A stretch of DNA of 64,000 bases from Sphingobacterium sp. (GTDB lineage Bacteria > Bacteroidota > Bacteroidia > Sphingobacteriales > Sphingobacteriaceae), in assembly GCA_031277685.1 (NCBI GenBank), contig JAITLV010000333.1, positions 1 through 64,000 on the forward strand, in the 5' to 3' direction. The notes beneath the pieces were generated by a model. That model ran no database searches and was not told where the DNA came from. It was given only the letters and a program-made list of their open reading frames with translations. A program made the position numbers and the translations under genes. Shown here piece after piece: positions 7,799 through 16,892 of this stretch (its first letter is position 1; every line of letters begins with the position of its first letter).

Positions 7799-9196
7799 AT
7801 GTTTTTTCAACACATTTTCGAGTCATCTTTAGCGCATTCAAGTTATTTGATTGGCTGTCAGGCCAAGGGTGTTGCCATGGTAATTGACCCAAAAAGAGAT
7901 GTCGACACTTACCTAGCGATTGCAGCAAAAAACAATTTAAAAATCACACATATTGCCGAAACCCATATCCATGCGGATTATCTTTCCGGAACATTGGAAC
8001 TGGCGGAGCTAACAGGTGCGCAATGCTATCTTTCTGATGAAGGCGGCAAAGACTGGCAATATGAGTTTCCGCATATTGGGTTAAAAGATGGTGATCAGAT
8101 CCAAGTTGGCAACTTGATTCTCAAGGTACTCCATACACCTGGGCATACACCGGAGAGTCTTAGTTTTATCTTAATTGATACACCAGCTACATTGGATCCG
8201 GTGATGATATTTACCGGTGATTTTGTCTTTGTTGGAGATATTGGCCGCCCTGATCTTTTGGAGAATGCGGCAGGACTAATAGGAACCAAAGAAATTGGTG
8301 CACAACAGATGTTTAAGTCTTTACAGCATTTTTTGACCTTACCGGATTACGTTCAGGTTTGGCCAGCACACGGTGCCGGTTCAGCATGCGGAAAAGCATT
8401 GGGTGCAGTTCCTAGCTCAACTATTGGCTACGAACGCATACGTAACTGGGCTCTTCAATATCAAGATAATGAAAGTGATTTCGTAACCGAACTTTTAGAT
8501 GGACAGCCTGAGCCACCACGTTATTTTGCAATGATGAAGAAACTCAACAAAATAATGCGGCCGTTGCAAACAAGCGTGCCGCAGTATCCCAACCTTTCGA
8601 AGGAAGAGTTCACCAAGTTATATCAGGCGGGCACCACAGTTATTGATACTCGTCATAAATTTGATTTTGCAAAAGGATATCTTCCCAATAGTATCAATAT
8701 ACAGCATAATCGTACATTCAATACCTGGGCCGGCTGGATATTGGATTACTCAAAACCATTTGTTCTTATTATCAATGAAGATGAACGCGAGGATATCGCA
8801 CGTAAACTGATGCGCATTGGCCTCGACAATGTTGCCGGATATATAACCGCAGAGGCAATTCCCGAACTGGGAATTCCTTTGGAACAGCAACATCTTATTG
8901 AATTCCAAGAGATGAATAATGCGCTCGAAAACCCTTACATCCAGATTCTGGATGTAAGAAATACGTCAGAATTCGCGGCAGGACATATGCCTCATGCGAC
9001 ACATCTCTTTGTGGGAACGATAGCCGACAATTTGGACAAAATTGATCGTAAAAAAGAATTATATCTACATTGCCAATCTGGAGACCGCGCCACGATAGCA
9101 GCCTCGATCTTGGCTAAAAATGGTATTAAATCAGTCAAAATATATAGTCCATCTATCAATGACTGGAAAGCAAAAGATGGTATCCTCGTTAAATAA
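7799..9196 (+). CDS. CstB-like persulfide dioxygenase-rhodanese fusion
   Basis: A 465-residue cytoplasmic enzyme of three domains. Residues 1-245 are a metallo-beta-lactamase fold persulfide dioxygenase with iron ligands in THIHADYLSG (H56, H58, D60), H112 (HTPGHT), and D141/D147 (GDFVFVGDIGRPD), plus WPAHGAG. Residues about 265-350 are a rhodanese fold without an active Cys (a pseudo-rhodanese). Residues about 360-465 are an active rhodanese with C425 in LHCQSGDRAT. This order is that of the CstB family, which oxidises per- and polysulfides to thiosulfate or sulfite. Neighbours are sulfur transporters. A bidirectional terminator follows. Confidence 0.9.
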   Translation: MFFQHIFESSLAHSSYLIGCQAKGVAMVIDPKRDVDTYLAIAAKNNLKITHIAETHIHADYLSGTLELAELTGAQCYLSDEGGKDWQYEFPHIGLKDGDQIQVGNLILKVLHTPGHTPESLSFILIDTPATLDPVMIFTGDFVFVGDIGRPDLLENAAGLIGTKEIGAQQMFKSLQHFLTLPDYVQVWPAHGAGSACGKALGAVPSSTIGYERIRNWALQYQDNESDFVTELLDGQPEPPRYFAMMKKLNKIMRPLQTSVPQYPNLSKEEFTKLYQAGTTVIDTRHKFDFAKGYLPNSINIQHNRTFNTWAGWILDYSKPFVLIINEDEREDIARKLMRIGLDNVAGYITAEAIPELGIPLEQQHLIEFQEMNNALENPYIQILDVRNTSEFAAGHMPHATHLFVGTIADNLDKIDRKKELYLHCQSGDRATIAASILAKNGIKSVKIYSPSINDWKAKDGILVK

Positions 9197-9204
9197 GGCT
9201 ATTA

Positions 9205-9245
9205 CATAAAAGAGCTCCCGAAAAAAATCCTGGAGCTCTTTTATG
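9205..9245. terminator. bidirectional terminator
   Basis: Perfect 14-bp inverted repeat (CATAAAAGAGCTCC at 9205-9218 and its complement at 9232-9245) with A/T-rich flanks on both sides. It separates two convergent genes and can serve both. Confidence 0.85.
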
Positions 9246-9270
9246 CTTATACAATTCCAATCTTCAACCT

Positions 9271-10128
9271 TTATAGACTATTTCTGTTAATCCGCAAGAA
9301 TTCAATAACCTCATCTTTCTTCTCCTCCATCTTCCCTTTCTTTTCAACAAATTGATGATTATAAATGGTCAGATATTGATGGTCATCGGTATCCGATTCA
9401 TACACTTCAGCTGTAGCAAAAGAAAAATGTTCTTCTTCGTCGGAAAGGTGGTCATAGACATAAGCAAAATCATGATTGGCCAGTGTGCTCACTGTTGCAT
9501 CTTTATCTTCAACAAATTTTAATCTTCCCGGCAAAATCCTTTTGTTCATCCAAAGCTCATCTTTTTCCGAAAAGGGATAGATGGTAATACCCCGGAAAGC
9601 CATAATAATAGGCGTAATAAGAATAATTGCCATTTCAATCCCCCATACAGCCCAAAGCATCGCTCCAGAAACCGGAGATTTCTTTAAGGTAAATGTACCG
9701 ACCTCATTTAAACCTTGCAGTGCTTCCCAAATAAAGGATGGATGCAAAAAGAACGCTTTAAAACCTTCCAGACTAAAAGAAGATTTTACCCAAGTATCTC
9801 CACCCATCGTACCTTCAGCATTATACATTAAAGAAACAAACAAAGCCCATTGTGCATAAAAACCAACAGTAGCAACAACTAAGGTGATCATAACCGCAAC
9901 ACCCTTATTTCTCAGCTTCCATTGCTTGAAACAGAAATTGAGCAGATAAAACAAGCCTGCTCCAAATCCGAGTGTGATAAATACATTGAAATAGACAATT
10001 GGAATAAACCACTGTAACGCAATATAGATAATGGCCAAAACAATTGATCCTACGATACCCAACAGGAGCGAACCGATTAAGGCTAAAGCAGGCACCTTCC
10101 CCGAAGGTTTATAATACAGATTTTCCAT
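9271..10128 (-). CDS. membrane protein of unknown function
   Basis: A 285-residue protein with about four hydrophobic segments (roughly 15-37, 42-62, 80-100 and 165-182) followed by a charged cytoplasmic tail with acidic clusters (HLSDEEEHFSF, YESDTDDHQ) and a Lys/Glu-rich stretch (EKKGKMEEKKDEVIE). I do not recognise a family. It is a single gene between the sulfur operon and an M1 peptidase; context gives no clue. Confidence 0.7.
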   Translation of the reverse strand: MENLYYKPSGKVPALALIGSLLLGIVGSIVLAIIYIALQWFIPIVYFNVFITLGFGAGLFYLLNFCFKQWKLRNKGVAVMITLVVATVGFYAQWALFVSLMYNAEGTMGGDTWVKSSFSLEGFKAFFLHPSFIWEALQGLNEVGTFTLKKSPVSGAMLWAVWGIEMAIILITPIIMAFRGITIYPFSEKDELWMNKRILPGRLKFVEDKDATVSTLANHDFAYVYDHLSDEEEHFSFATAEVYESDTDDHQYLTIYNHQFVEKKGKMEEKKDEVIEFLRINRNSL

Positions 10129-10277
10129 AAATTTATTTGTAAATATTTGTTAACTCAATAGTGAAATTTCCCAACCAAAACCAAGCCAATTATTAATAAT
10201 CAAATCATTTTTCGTCAAGATTTAATGACATTTAGCTCGATTAAGGTGATTAATCAGCATATCTTGAGACAATTTTG

Positions 10278-10285
10278 TAAGTTTG
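10278..10285 (+). promoter_or_regulatory. -7 box of the M1 peptidase gene (leaderless candidate)
   Basis: TAAGTTTG, an exact TAnnTTTG match. Only 4 nt (AAAC) separate it from the ATG at 10290, so transcription would start at or next to the start codon. Confidence 0.5.
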
Positions 10286-10289
10286 AAAC

Positions 10290-12167
10290 ATGAAAATCAA
10301 AATAGTGTCCCTTCTAGCATTGATATGCGTAATACATATTTGGGGACAGGAAGTAAAGGCCCAGAGAAAAGGATTCTGGCAACAAAAAGTTGACTATACA
10401 ATGGATGTCAACGTAGATGAAAAAACTTATCAATATGATGGGAAAATGGCATTGAAGTATAGTAATAATTCAGGCCAATCCTTAAAAAAAGTTTATTTCC
10501 ATTTGTATTTTAATGCATTTCAGCCTGGATCAATGATGGATTACCGGTTGAAAAATATTAGTGACCCCGATAAACGAATGGTCTCGAATATTGGCACAAA
10601 AGAAAAACCCATATTGCAGAGCCGCATCGAAACCTTGCAGCCGAATCAAATTGGTTATCAAAAAATCAAAAGCCTCACCATGAATGGTGTCAATACGAAT
10701 TATAAGATTGATGGTACGATATTAGAAGTTTCCTTACCCGCTGCTATACCTGACGGAGAGACAGCAAATTTTAACATCGAATGGACTGCACAGGTACCGG
10801 AACAGATCAGAAGATCAGGCCGTAATTCGGCTGAAGGTGTTGCGCTTTCTATGGCACAATGGTATCCCAAAATGGCACAATTTGATGAATTCGGCTGGCA
10901 TCTCGATGAATATATAGGCCGCGAATTTATTGCACCTTTTGGCAACTTTGATGTAACCATACACCTCAACAAGAACTATGTTGTTGGCGCTTCCGGTGTG
11001 CTGCAAAATCCGAATGAAGTAAAAGGTTATCAGGCAAAAGCCAAAATAAAAAGTAATAAGGACAAAGCTACCTGGCATTACAAAGCCCACAATATCCACG
11101 ATTTTGTCTGGGCCGCCGATCCCAAATTTGTCGTAGACTCTGCAGCCAGTAAAAATGGAATAAAAGTATATACCGTTTACCTTCCAACAGACAAAGAAGT
11201 TATTGCAAACTGGAAAACAGCTCTCGGCCTATCGACCGAATTTTTTGATTTTTGCAGTGCTAAGTTTGGTACTTACCCATGGCCAACTTACACCATTATT
11301 CAAGGTGGTGATGGTGGCATGGAATATGGAACAGCAACCCTAATTACTGGTGGCCGTAATCTCAAAAGCCTTGTTGGTGTTATATTCCACGAATCGGCCC
11401 ACTCTTGGTATCAACACTTATTTGGAATCAATGAAACCGTAGACGAATGGTTTGACGAAGGATTCACGTCCTATGTGGAAGAGTTGGCTATGCAGCATCT
11501 CTTTGAAAAACGTGGAGCAATTGAATCGAATCCGCTTATAAGTGCATATCGCGCTTATTATAAACTAGCCCTCTCAGGCAAAGAAGAACCAATGAGCCTA
11601 CTTGCGGATTATTACAATACAAATTATGGCTATAGCAATGAGGCTTATAACAAGGGAGCTGTTCTTGCTGAGCAGTTAGGTTACATTATCGGACAGGAAA
11701 ATTTAGAGACAACCTTCTTGAAATTCTATGACATCTGGAAATTCAAACACCCAACTCCTAATGATTTCAAGCGTGTTGCCGAAGATGTTTCCGGCATAAA
11801 CCTGAAATGGTATTTCAATTTATTTATCAATACGACGCGCCAAATTGACTATGCAATCGGCAATGTAACTGATTCAGAAATACAGCTGCTCAATAAATCA
11901 AATTTTGCAATGCCGCTCGATATACTTGTTGAATATAAAGATGGAAGTAAAGAACTATTTTACATTCCTTTGCGTGAAATGCGTGGTGAAAAACCTGAAG
12001 AGCATTTTGCTATCTACAAAGGCATCAAACGCACGGTATTGGAAGACTGGTTTTGGACAAATCCTCAGTATAAATTCTCCGTCAGTAAGGCCCCAAAAAC
12101 GATAACGATAGATCCATCCCTTCGACTTGCGGATGTGGAATCGGCAGATAATATCCTTACACGCTAA
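10290..12167 (+). CDS. M1 family zinc aminopeptidase, secreted
   Basis: A 625-residue metallopeptidase with a signal peptide (about 1-24). The zinc motif is H367-E-S-A-H371 with the third ligand E390 at the correct 18-residue spacing (NETVDEWFDEGFTSY), and the upstream substrate-binding motif is GGDGGMEYGTATL, equivalent to GxMEN. The N-terminal part (about 30-240) is the beta-sandwich of the family; the C-terminal domain after 430 is helical. It probably acts in the periplasm or outer membrane on peptides. It is monocistronic with a terminator at 12236. ATG at 10290 is supported by the signal peptide. Confidence 0.92.
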   Translation: MKIKIVSLLALICVIHIWGQEVKAQRKGFWQQKVDYTMDVNVDEKTYQYDGKMALKYSNNSGQSLKKVYFHLYFNAFQPGSMMDYRLKNISDPDKRMVSNIGTKEKPILQSRIETLQPNQIGYQKIKSLTMNGVNTNYKIDGTILEVSLPAAIPDGETANFNIEWTAQVPEQIRRSGRNSAEGVALSMAQWYPKMAQFDEFGWHLDEYIGREFIAPFGNFDVTIHLNKNYVVGASGVLQNPNEVKGYQAKAKIKSNKDKATWHYKAHNIHDFVWAADPKFVVDSAASKNGIKVYTVYLPTDKEVIANWKTALGLSTEFFDFCSAKFGTYPWPTYTIIQGGDGGMEYGTATLITGGRNLKSLVGVIFHESAHSWYQHLFGINETVDEWFDEGFTSYVEELAMQHLFEKRGAIESNPLISAYRAYYKLALSGKEEPMSLLADYYNTNYGYSNEAYNKGAVLAEQLGYIIGQENLETTFLKFYDIWKFKHPTPNDFKRVAEDVSGINLKWYFNLFINTTRQIDYAIGNVTDSEIQLLNKSNFAMPLDILVEYKDGSKELFYIPLREMRGEKPEEHFAIYKGIKRTVLEDWFWTNPQYKFSVSKAPKTITIDPSLRLADVESADNILTR

Positions 12168-12528
12168 TATCAAATATAAATCAATACACATCATAGCAGA
12201 TCAATGCAAAATGATATGCTATGAAGGAATCTATAGGGGCTGTATCATCATAAAATTGATACGGCCCTTCTTATCAAATAGCAGTATTATTCCGCTCTAT
12301 TTCAGCTTTATACCGTACAGCATACACTTGCGGGATTAGCATGATCTTCTTCTACCGTTTTAAGAAGATCAGTCTACCAATACCTGTTTCTCCGTCCTGA
12401 CGTCATTTGGTCCCCCCTTCCTATCATTAAGCTTAAGTCAAGCTACCACCGGCTTCGCTTCTTATAGACAAAGGAATAGCAAGCCAAGACCCTAGAAAAT
12501 CCGAATAAAGAGCCTAGAAATAGTAAAA
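12168..12528. other. 361-bp intergenic region with two hairpins
   Basis: Between the convergent peptidase and glycosidase genes. It holds a hairpin with 8-bp arms (TCATAGCA at 12191-12198, complement at 12217-12224) and then the terminator at 12236-12267. The remaining 260 bp show no credible gene or RNA. Confidence 0.6.
12236..12270 (+). terminator. terminator of the M1 peptidase gene
   Basis: Stem GGGCTGTATCA / TGATACGGCCC (11 bp with one G-U pair) followed by a short pyrimidine-rich tract. Confidence 0.65.
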
Positions 12529-13653
12529 TTAAGATATCTTTAATGGAATGACCATATTCCAGGTCCGCTCAAACTGATAAGATTCAGAGCCATCTCCTGT
12601 TGCCGCGAATAAATGGGTTGGCTTCCCATTGTCAAACAACAAGAAAGGTCGTTCAAAATTAGCCTGATGACTGATACTACCATCATTCCAACGAATGGTT
12701 TTCGAATAGGCTTTGACCGCTTTTGATAGATGCCAATCGATTCCATCTTTAGAATATGCATGGATCCCACCACCTTCCTCGCCACAGATTTTTCCATAAC
12801 GATCTTTCATAATCAGTTCAAAATGCTGACCATTGTGCCATACAAAAGGATCTTCTACATCATTTTCATGATTTTGATCAGTATGAAAAGAAAAAATAGG
12901 TTTATCGGACAAACGAAGATAGGGACCTAAGAAAGAATCCGCCTGTGCTGCTCCCAATAATAACGGCGGGCGGGAATTTGAAGGTGATGATTTATAAATC
13001 AGATACACTTTTCCATCCGGCAAAACAACTGGGGAAGGGTTTGAGGTAATAGAGGCATCCCATTCACCTAACCTCGGATTTATTATAGGTTGGTCCACGC
13101 GTTTCCAGGGACCAGATATTGACTTGGAATAAGCCATTCCAACACGTTTGTGCATCCAGGCTTTCTCTCCCAACCCCGATTCCCAGACATTTTCCGCATA
13201 GCTGGGACTAGGTTCTTCATAATTATTTCCAAAATAATAAAGCACATAATAGTCTCCATTTTTAACAATTCGTGGATTATGGGTTGTACAACCATCAAAA
13301 TATTTTTTCCCTCGAGCAGGTAAAACCACTTCGACAAATTCATAAGGTCCCTCCGGCGTATCCGAAATCGCACGCACGACTTCGGAATTGGTTACCCAAT
13401 TACCAAAACCATATTTTTTGCTCCAACGTGATGCAAACATATGGTATCGTCCATCATCGCCTTTAATAACCGAAGGATCCCATATCCAGTAATCCTTCAT
13501 AGCGAATCCCCCTCCCTTCGGTGCTGGGAGCAATCTGTCTATAAAAGCTTCTTCATAGGGATTGTCGAGTGCAAATCCATGTTGTGAAAGCAGCAGAACA
13601 CCAGAAGCACCAATTACATTTTTAAGGAAGCCGCGACGGGAAGATAGTTTCAT
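12529..13653 (-). CDS. Tat-exported five-bladed-propeller glycosidase, GH43/GH117-like
   Basis: A protein of about 374 residues with an N-terminal twin-arginine signal (SSRRGFLKNVIGASGVLLLS), implying export in folded form. The rest shows the repeated acid-flanked blades of GH43-related propellers: WIWDPSVIKGDDGRYHMFAS, TTHNPRIVKNGDYYVLYY, SNPSPVVLPDGKVYLIYKSS, NDVEDPFVWHNGQHFELIMKD and the final GKPTHLFAATGDG. Asp in WDP and Glu/Asp in VEDPF are candidates for catalytic residues. The sugar substrate cannot be named. Start at 13653 places the RR motif 5 residues from the N-terminus; an ATG at 13674 is also possible. Confidence 0.75.
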   Translation of the reverse strand: MKLSSRRGFLKNVIGASGVLLLSQHGFALDNPYEEAFIDRLLPAPKGGGFAMKDYWIWDPSVIKGDDGRYHMFASRWSKKYGFGNWVTNSEVVRAISDTPEGPYEFVEVVLPARGKKYFDGCTTHNPRIVKNGDYYVLYYFGNNYEEPSPSYAENVWESGLGEKAWMHKRVGMAYSKSISGPWKRVDQPIINPRLGEWDASITSNPSPVVLPDGKVYLIYKSSPSNSRPPLLLGAAQADSFLGPYLRLSDKPIFSFHTDQNHENDVEDPFVWHNGQHFELIMKDRYGKICGEEGGGIHAYSKDGIDWHLSKAVKAYSKTIRWNDGSISHQANFERPFLLFDNGKPTHLFAATGDGSESYQFERTWNMVIPLKIS

Positions 13654-13674
13654 ACAATTTGTTTTTGATGACAT

Positions 13675-14028
13675 AACATACTTTTAATTGCTGTCTGCCT
13701 ATTGATACAAAGGTTTAAATCTCGATAACAAGATAAAAAATAACTTACTTGTTCCCAAGCGCTTTATCTATTATTCCAAACATTATTTCCTAAAATGACT
13801 TCCTACAAAAGTAAGAACAGGCTGATCTAAGTCTATCTGAAACTATTGAGCTGTGTATTCATAAGCGACCAGCAGCCTACAAACTTGCAGGTATCCTTAG
13901 CTTTCCGAAAATTCACGGGTTCTTGTAGCTTGTCAATTGTAGGTAAAGTATGGGGGAACAGATCCGTACAGAGAAGAAAAAATAGGAATAAAGTCTGAAT
14001 TTAGTCTGGTGTTGGTATATTTGTGTCC
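13675..14028. other. 354-bp divergent intergenic region
   Basis: Lies between the divergent glycosidase and hemW genes. I see the hemW -7 box at its right end and a one-mismatch box (AACCTTTG on the minus strand near 13705) for the glycosidase. No gene, RNA or clear palindrome otherwise. Confidence 0.5.
14016..14023 (+). promoter_or_regulatory. -7 box of hemW (leaderless candidate)
   Basis: TATATTTG, an exact TAnnTTTG match, 5 nt before the ATG at 14029. No convincing -33 element. Confidence 0.45.
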
Positions 14029-15156
14029 ATGATTTACATCCACATCCCATTCTGTAAACAAGCATGTCATTATTGTGATTTCCATTTCAGTACCTCACTG
14101 CAATACAAATCCGAAATGGTCAATGCGCTGATACATGAAATCGAATTGAGATCAAGTTATTTAGAAGATCGAAAAGTCGAATCCATCTATTTCGGTGGCG
14201 GAACACCCTCACTATTGGATGCCGATGAAATTGCTAGGATCATTGATGCGATTGCCCAGCGTTTTGAAATAAGCAATAATGCTGAAATTACTTTGGAAGC
14301 CAATCCAGACGACCTCAATGCTTCAAAAGTGAACGCATTAAGATCAACCCCTGTGAATAGATTTAGTATCGGCATACAGTCTTTCTTTGAGGATGATCTC
14401 AAATGGATGAATCGGGCACATACTAGACAGGAAGCCTCTGCAGCGATCATGCGGGTACAGGATGCGGGATTTGAGAATATTACTTGTGATCTCATTTATG
14501 GATACCCCTTATTGACCGATGAAAAATGGCGTTACAACATGCAACAACTCATTGAGTTTGCAATACCGCATATTTCTTCCTATTCCATGACGGTAGAAAC
14601 AAAAACAGCATTAGATCATTTCATCAAGAAAGGATTAAGTCCGGCTATTGATTCCGATCAAGCTGCAGATCAGATGAATCTGCTCATTGAAACGTTGAAC
14701 AAAGCCGGTTATGAACAGTATGAAATTTCCAATTTCGCTAAAAACGGTCTCTATGCACGACATAATACCAATTACTGGAAAGGAAAACACTATCTCGGGA
14801 TCGGTCCTTCAGCCCATTCTTTCAACGGCAACTCCAGATCCTGGAATATTGCCAATAACGCAAAATACATTGGCAATATACTGACGAATCAATTACCCCT
14901 CGAGATTGAACATCTAACAGTTCTTGATCAGATTAACGAGTGTATTATGACCTCCCTTCGCACCATGTGGGGACTTGATCTGGAGCTATTAGAAAAGAAT
15001 TTTGGCTATTCGGTCAGAAACAAAATCGTAGAAGATGCTAAACCATTTCTTGAGCAGCGACAAATAACCTTAGCGGATAATAAATTAAGATTAACCGATG
15101 CGGGCAAATTAATGGCGGACCATATTATGTCCGAACTATTTATTGTTGAAAATTAA
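14029..15156 (+). CDS. hemW: radical SAM heme chaperone HemW
   Basis: A 375-residue cytoplasmic radical SAM protein, formerly annotated as oxygen-independent coproporphyrinogen oxidase. The [4Fe-4S] motif is C9-x3-C13-x2-C16 (IPFCKQACHYCDF), followed by the SAM-binding glycines in YFGGGTPSLL and the HemW block IGIQSFFEDDLKWMNRAH. The C-terminal HemW domain (from about 290) follows GIGPSAHSF. I take the ATG at 14029, which gives the usual MIYIHIPFC start; a GTG six bases earlier overlaps the promoter box. HemW hands heme to respiratory enzymes. Confidence 0.92.
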   Translation: MIYIHIPFCKQACHYCDFHFSTSLQYKSEMVNALIHEIELRSSYLEDRKVESIYFGGGTPSLLDADEIARIIDAIAQRFEISNNAEITLEANPDDLNASKVNALRSTPVNRFSIGIQSFFEDDLKWMNRAHTRQEASAAIMRVQDAGFENITCDLIYGYPLLTDEKWRYNMQQLIEFAIPHISSYSMTVETKTALDHFIKKGLSPAIDSDQAADQMNLLIETLNKAGYEQYEISNFAKNGLYARHNTNYWKGKHYLGIGPSAHSFNGNSRSWNIANNAKYIGNILTNQLPLEIEHLTVLDQINECIMTSLRTMWGLDLELLEKNFGYSVRNKIVEDAKPFLEQRQITLADNKLRLTDAGKLMADHIMSELFIVEN

Positions 15157-15261
15157 CAATAAAAAAGCATTAAAAATTACCAAAAAAGCAACAACACACC
15201 TATTTTCATTTTAATAATTACGAAAATGAAAATATAAACTATTTTTTAGTACCGTTTATAC

Positions 15262-15269
15262 TATGTTTG
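15262..15269 (+). promoter_or_regulatory. -7 box of gap
   Basis: TATGTTTG, an exact TAnnTTTG match, 25 nt before the ATG at 15295. The -33 region is T-rich but lacks a clear TTTG. Confidence 0.45.
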
Positions 15270-15294
15270 CAACATAATCTATTATAAAAATATT

Positions 15295-16743
15295 ATGTTA
15301 CAAAGTCCCTCTTTTGATTTACAGATCAAAAGTTACAAAGAACAGCAAAATGCTGCCGTAGAACTTATTCAAATCATTAGCAATCTTTGGTATAATCAGG
15401 CTGTCGAACTTGTCTTATTTAGAGAACAGCTCGTCGATGAAAAAGTGAGTTCAATCCTCAACAAGCTTCGGGAAAGTGCTATTCTTACGGATAATTCACT
15501 TAGTATATTTGACGTATTAAACGTTGCCCGCATCTTGGACAAATCAAATCTGGCTCCCGCTCGTATTGATATTGGTAAACTTTCAGCAAAATCAATAGCC
15601 AATAACAATAATGAACTGGAACTACCAAACTTTATAGCCAACGAATTAAAGGGAATCAACGAATTTCAGGAACTGAAACCCCGTGATGTTGTACTTTATG
15701 GTTTCGGCCGCATTGGCCGGCTATTAGCGCGTGAACTCATAAACAAATCGGGCTCAGGCCAGCAGCTTCGCCTACGGGCTATCGTCACAAGGGATACCAA
15801 TGATGCCAAGACATTGGCAAAAAGAGCAGCACTCTTAAAAAGTGACTCCATTCATGGGGAGTTTGAGGGTGAAGTCTATACCGATTCCGAAAATAACGCA
15901 TTAATTATTAATGGCATTACTGTTCGTGTTATCTCCGCAAAACAACCTGAAGATATTGACTACACATTATACGACATCAAAAATGCGCTCGTGATCGATA
16001 ATACCGGTGCTTTCCGCGATGAAAAGGAACTTGCACGACATTTGAGATCCAAAGGTGTCAGCCAAGTTTTACTAACCGCTCCCGGCAAAGGTGTACCCAA
16101 TATTGTTTATGGCGTGAATGAGACCGCTATCGATCTCCAAAAAGACGCTATTTTCTCAGCAGCTTCTTGTACAACAAACGCTATTGCTCCAGTTTTAGCA
16201 ATTCTCGAAGATAAAATAGGTATTCTGAAAGGCCATATAGAGACTATTCACTCCTATACAAATGACCAAAATTTGGTTGATAATATGCACAAAAAATCCA
16301 GAAGGGGTCGTGCCGCTGCGTTGAATATGGTCATCACCGAGACTGGAGCTGGGACTGCCGTTTCGAAAGTTCTTCCAACGTTGACAGACAAACTAACTTC
16401 CAACGCTATTCGTGTACCTGTCCCCAATGGGTCGCTGGCAATCTTGAATCTAGAACTTACATCCGCAAAATCTCTTGAGCAGATAAACATGCTTTTAAAG
16501 GATAGCTCACTGGCAGGAAATCTCGTCGAACAGATTAAATTCTCCAACAACGATGAGCTCGTATCTACCGATATTATAGGAACAACAGCTGCTTCAGTTA
16601 TCGATGGACCAGCGACGATTGTCTCCGCCGATGGTAAAAATATTGTGCTCTATGTATGGTATGACAATGAATATGGATATTCCCATCAGGTCATGCGCTT
16701 ATCACGGCATATTGCGGGTGTAAGAAGATATACGTACTATTAA
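15295..16743 (+). CDS. gap: glyceraldehyde-3-phosphate dehydrogenase, long form
   Basis: A 482-residue NAD(P)-dependent glycolytic enzyme. The Rossmann motif YGFGRIGRLLAREL begins near residue 137, the catalytic C292 is in AASCTTNAIAP and the catalytic-domain block is GHIETIHSYTNDQNLVDNMHKKSRRGRAA (read in parts), ending WYDNEYGYSHQV. Usual GAPDH is about 335 residues, so there is an N-terminal extension of about 130 residues, helical and without a motif I know. This long form is known in Bacteroidota and some other bacteria. It is monocistronic with its own terminator. Confidence 0.93.
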   Translation: MLQSPSFDLQIKSYKEQQNAAVELIQIISNLWYNQAVELVLFREQLVDEKVSSILNKLRESAILTDNSLSIFDVLNVARILDKSNLAPARIDIGKLSAKSIANNNNELELPNFIANELKGINEFQELKPRDVVLYGFGRIGRLLARELINKSGSGQQLRLRAIVTRDTNDAKTLAKRAALLKSDSIHGEFEGEVYTDSENNALIINGITVRVISAKQPEDIDYTLYDIKNALVIDNTGAFRDEKELARHLRSKGVSQVLLTAPGKGVPNIVYGVNETAIDLQKDAIFSAASCTTNAIAPVLAILEDKIGILKGHIETIHSYTNDQNLVDNMHKKSRRGRAAALNMVITETGAGTAVSKVLPTLTDKLTSNAIRVPVPNGSLAILNLELTSAKSLEQINMLLKDSSLAGNLVEQIKFSNNDELVSTDIIGTTAASVIDGPATIVSADGKNIVLYVWYDNEYGYSHQVMRLSRHIAGVRRYTYY

Positions 16744-16759
16744 GATCCAATTTCAATAT

Positions 16760-16797
16760 AAAATAGGGTATCCAAAATGATCGGATACCCTATTTTT
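16760..16797 (+). terminator. terminator of gap
   Basis: Perfect stem AAATAGGGTATCC / GGATACCCTATTT with a 9-nt loop and a following T-tract. A's on the left side would also let it stop transcripts from waaA coming the other way. Confidence 0.88.
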
Positions 16798-16892
16798 CTT
16801 TAATTTCGTTCGTCTACTCTTAATGTCTCTTTTTCAGTTATTCAATTCTCGGCTAGTTTCCTTTTATCTTTAAAGTAGCTTTCTTTACATTT

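Noticed and set aside
10700..11099. Open frames antisense to the M1 peptidase
   Set aside because: They overlap the intact peptidase throughout and have no promoter or homologous motifs.
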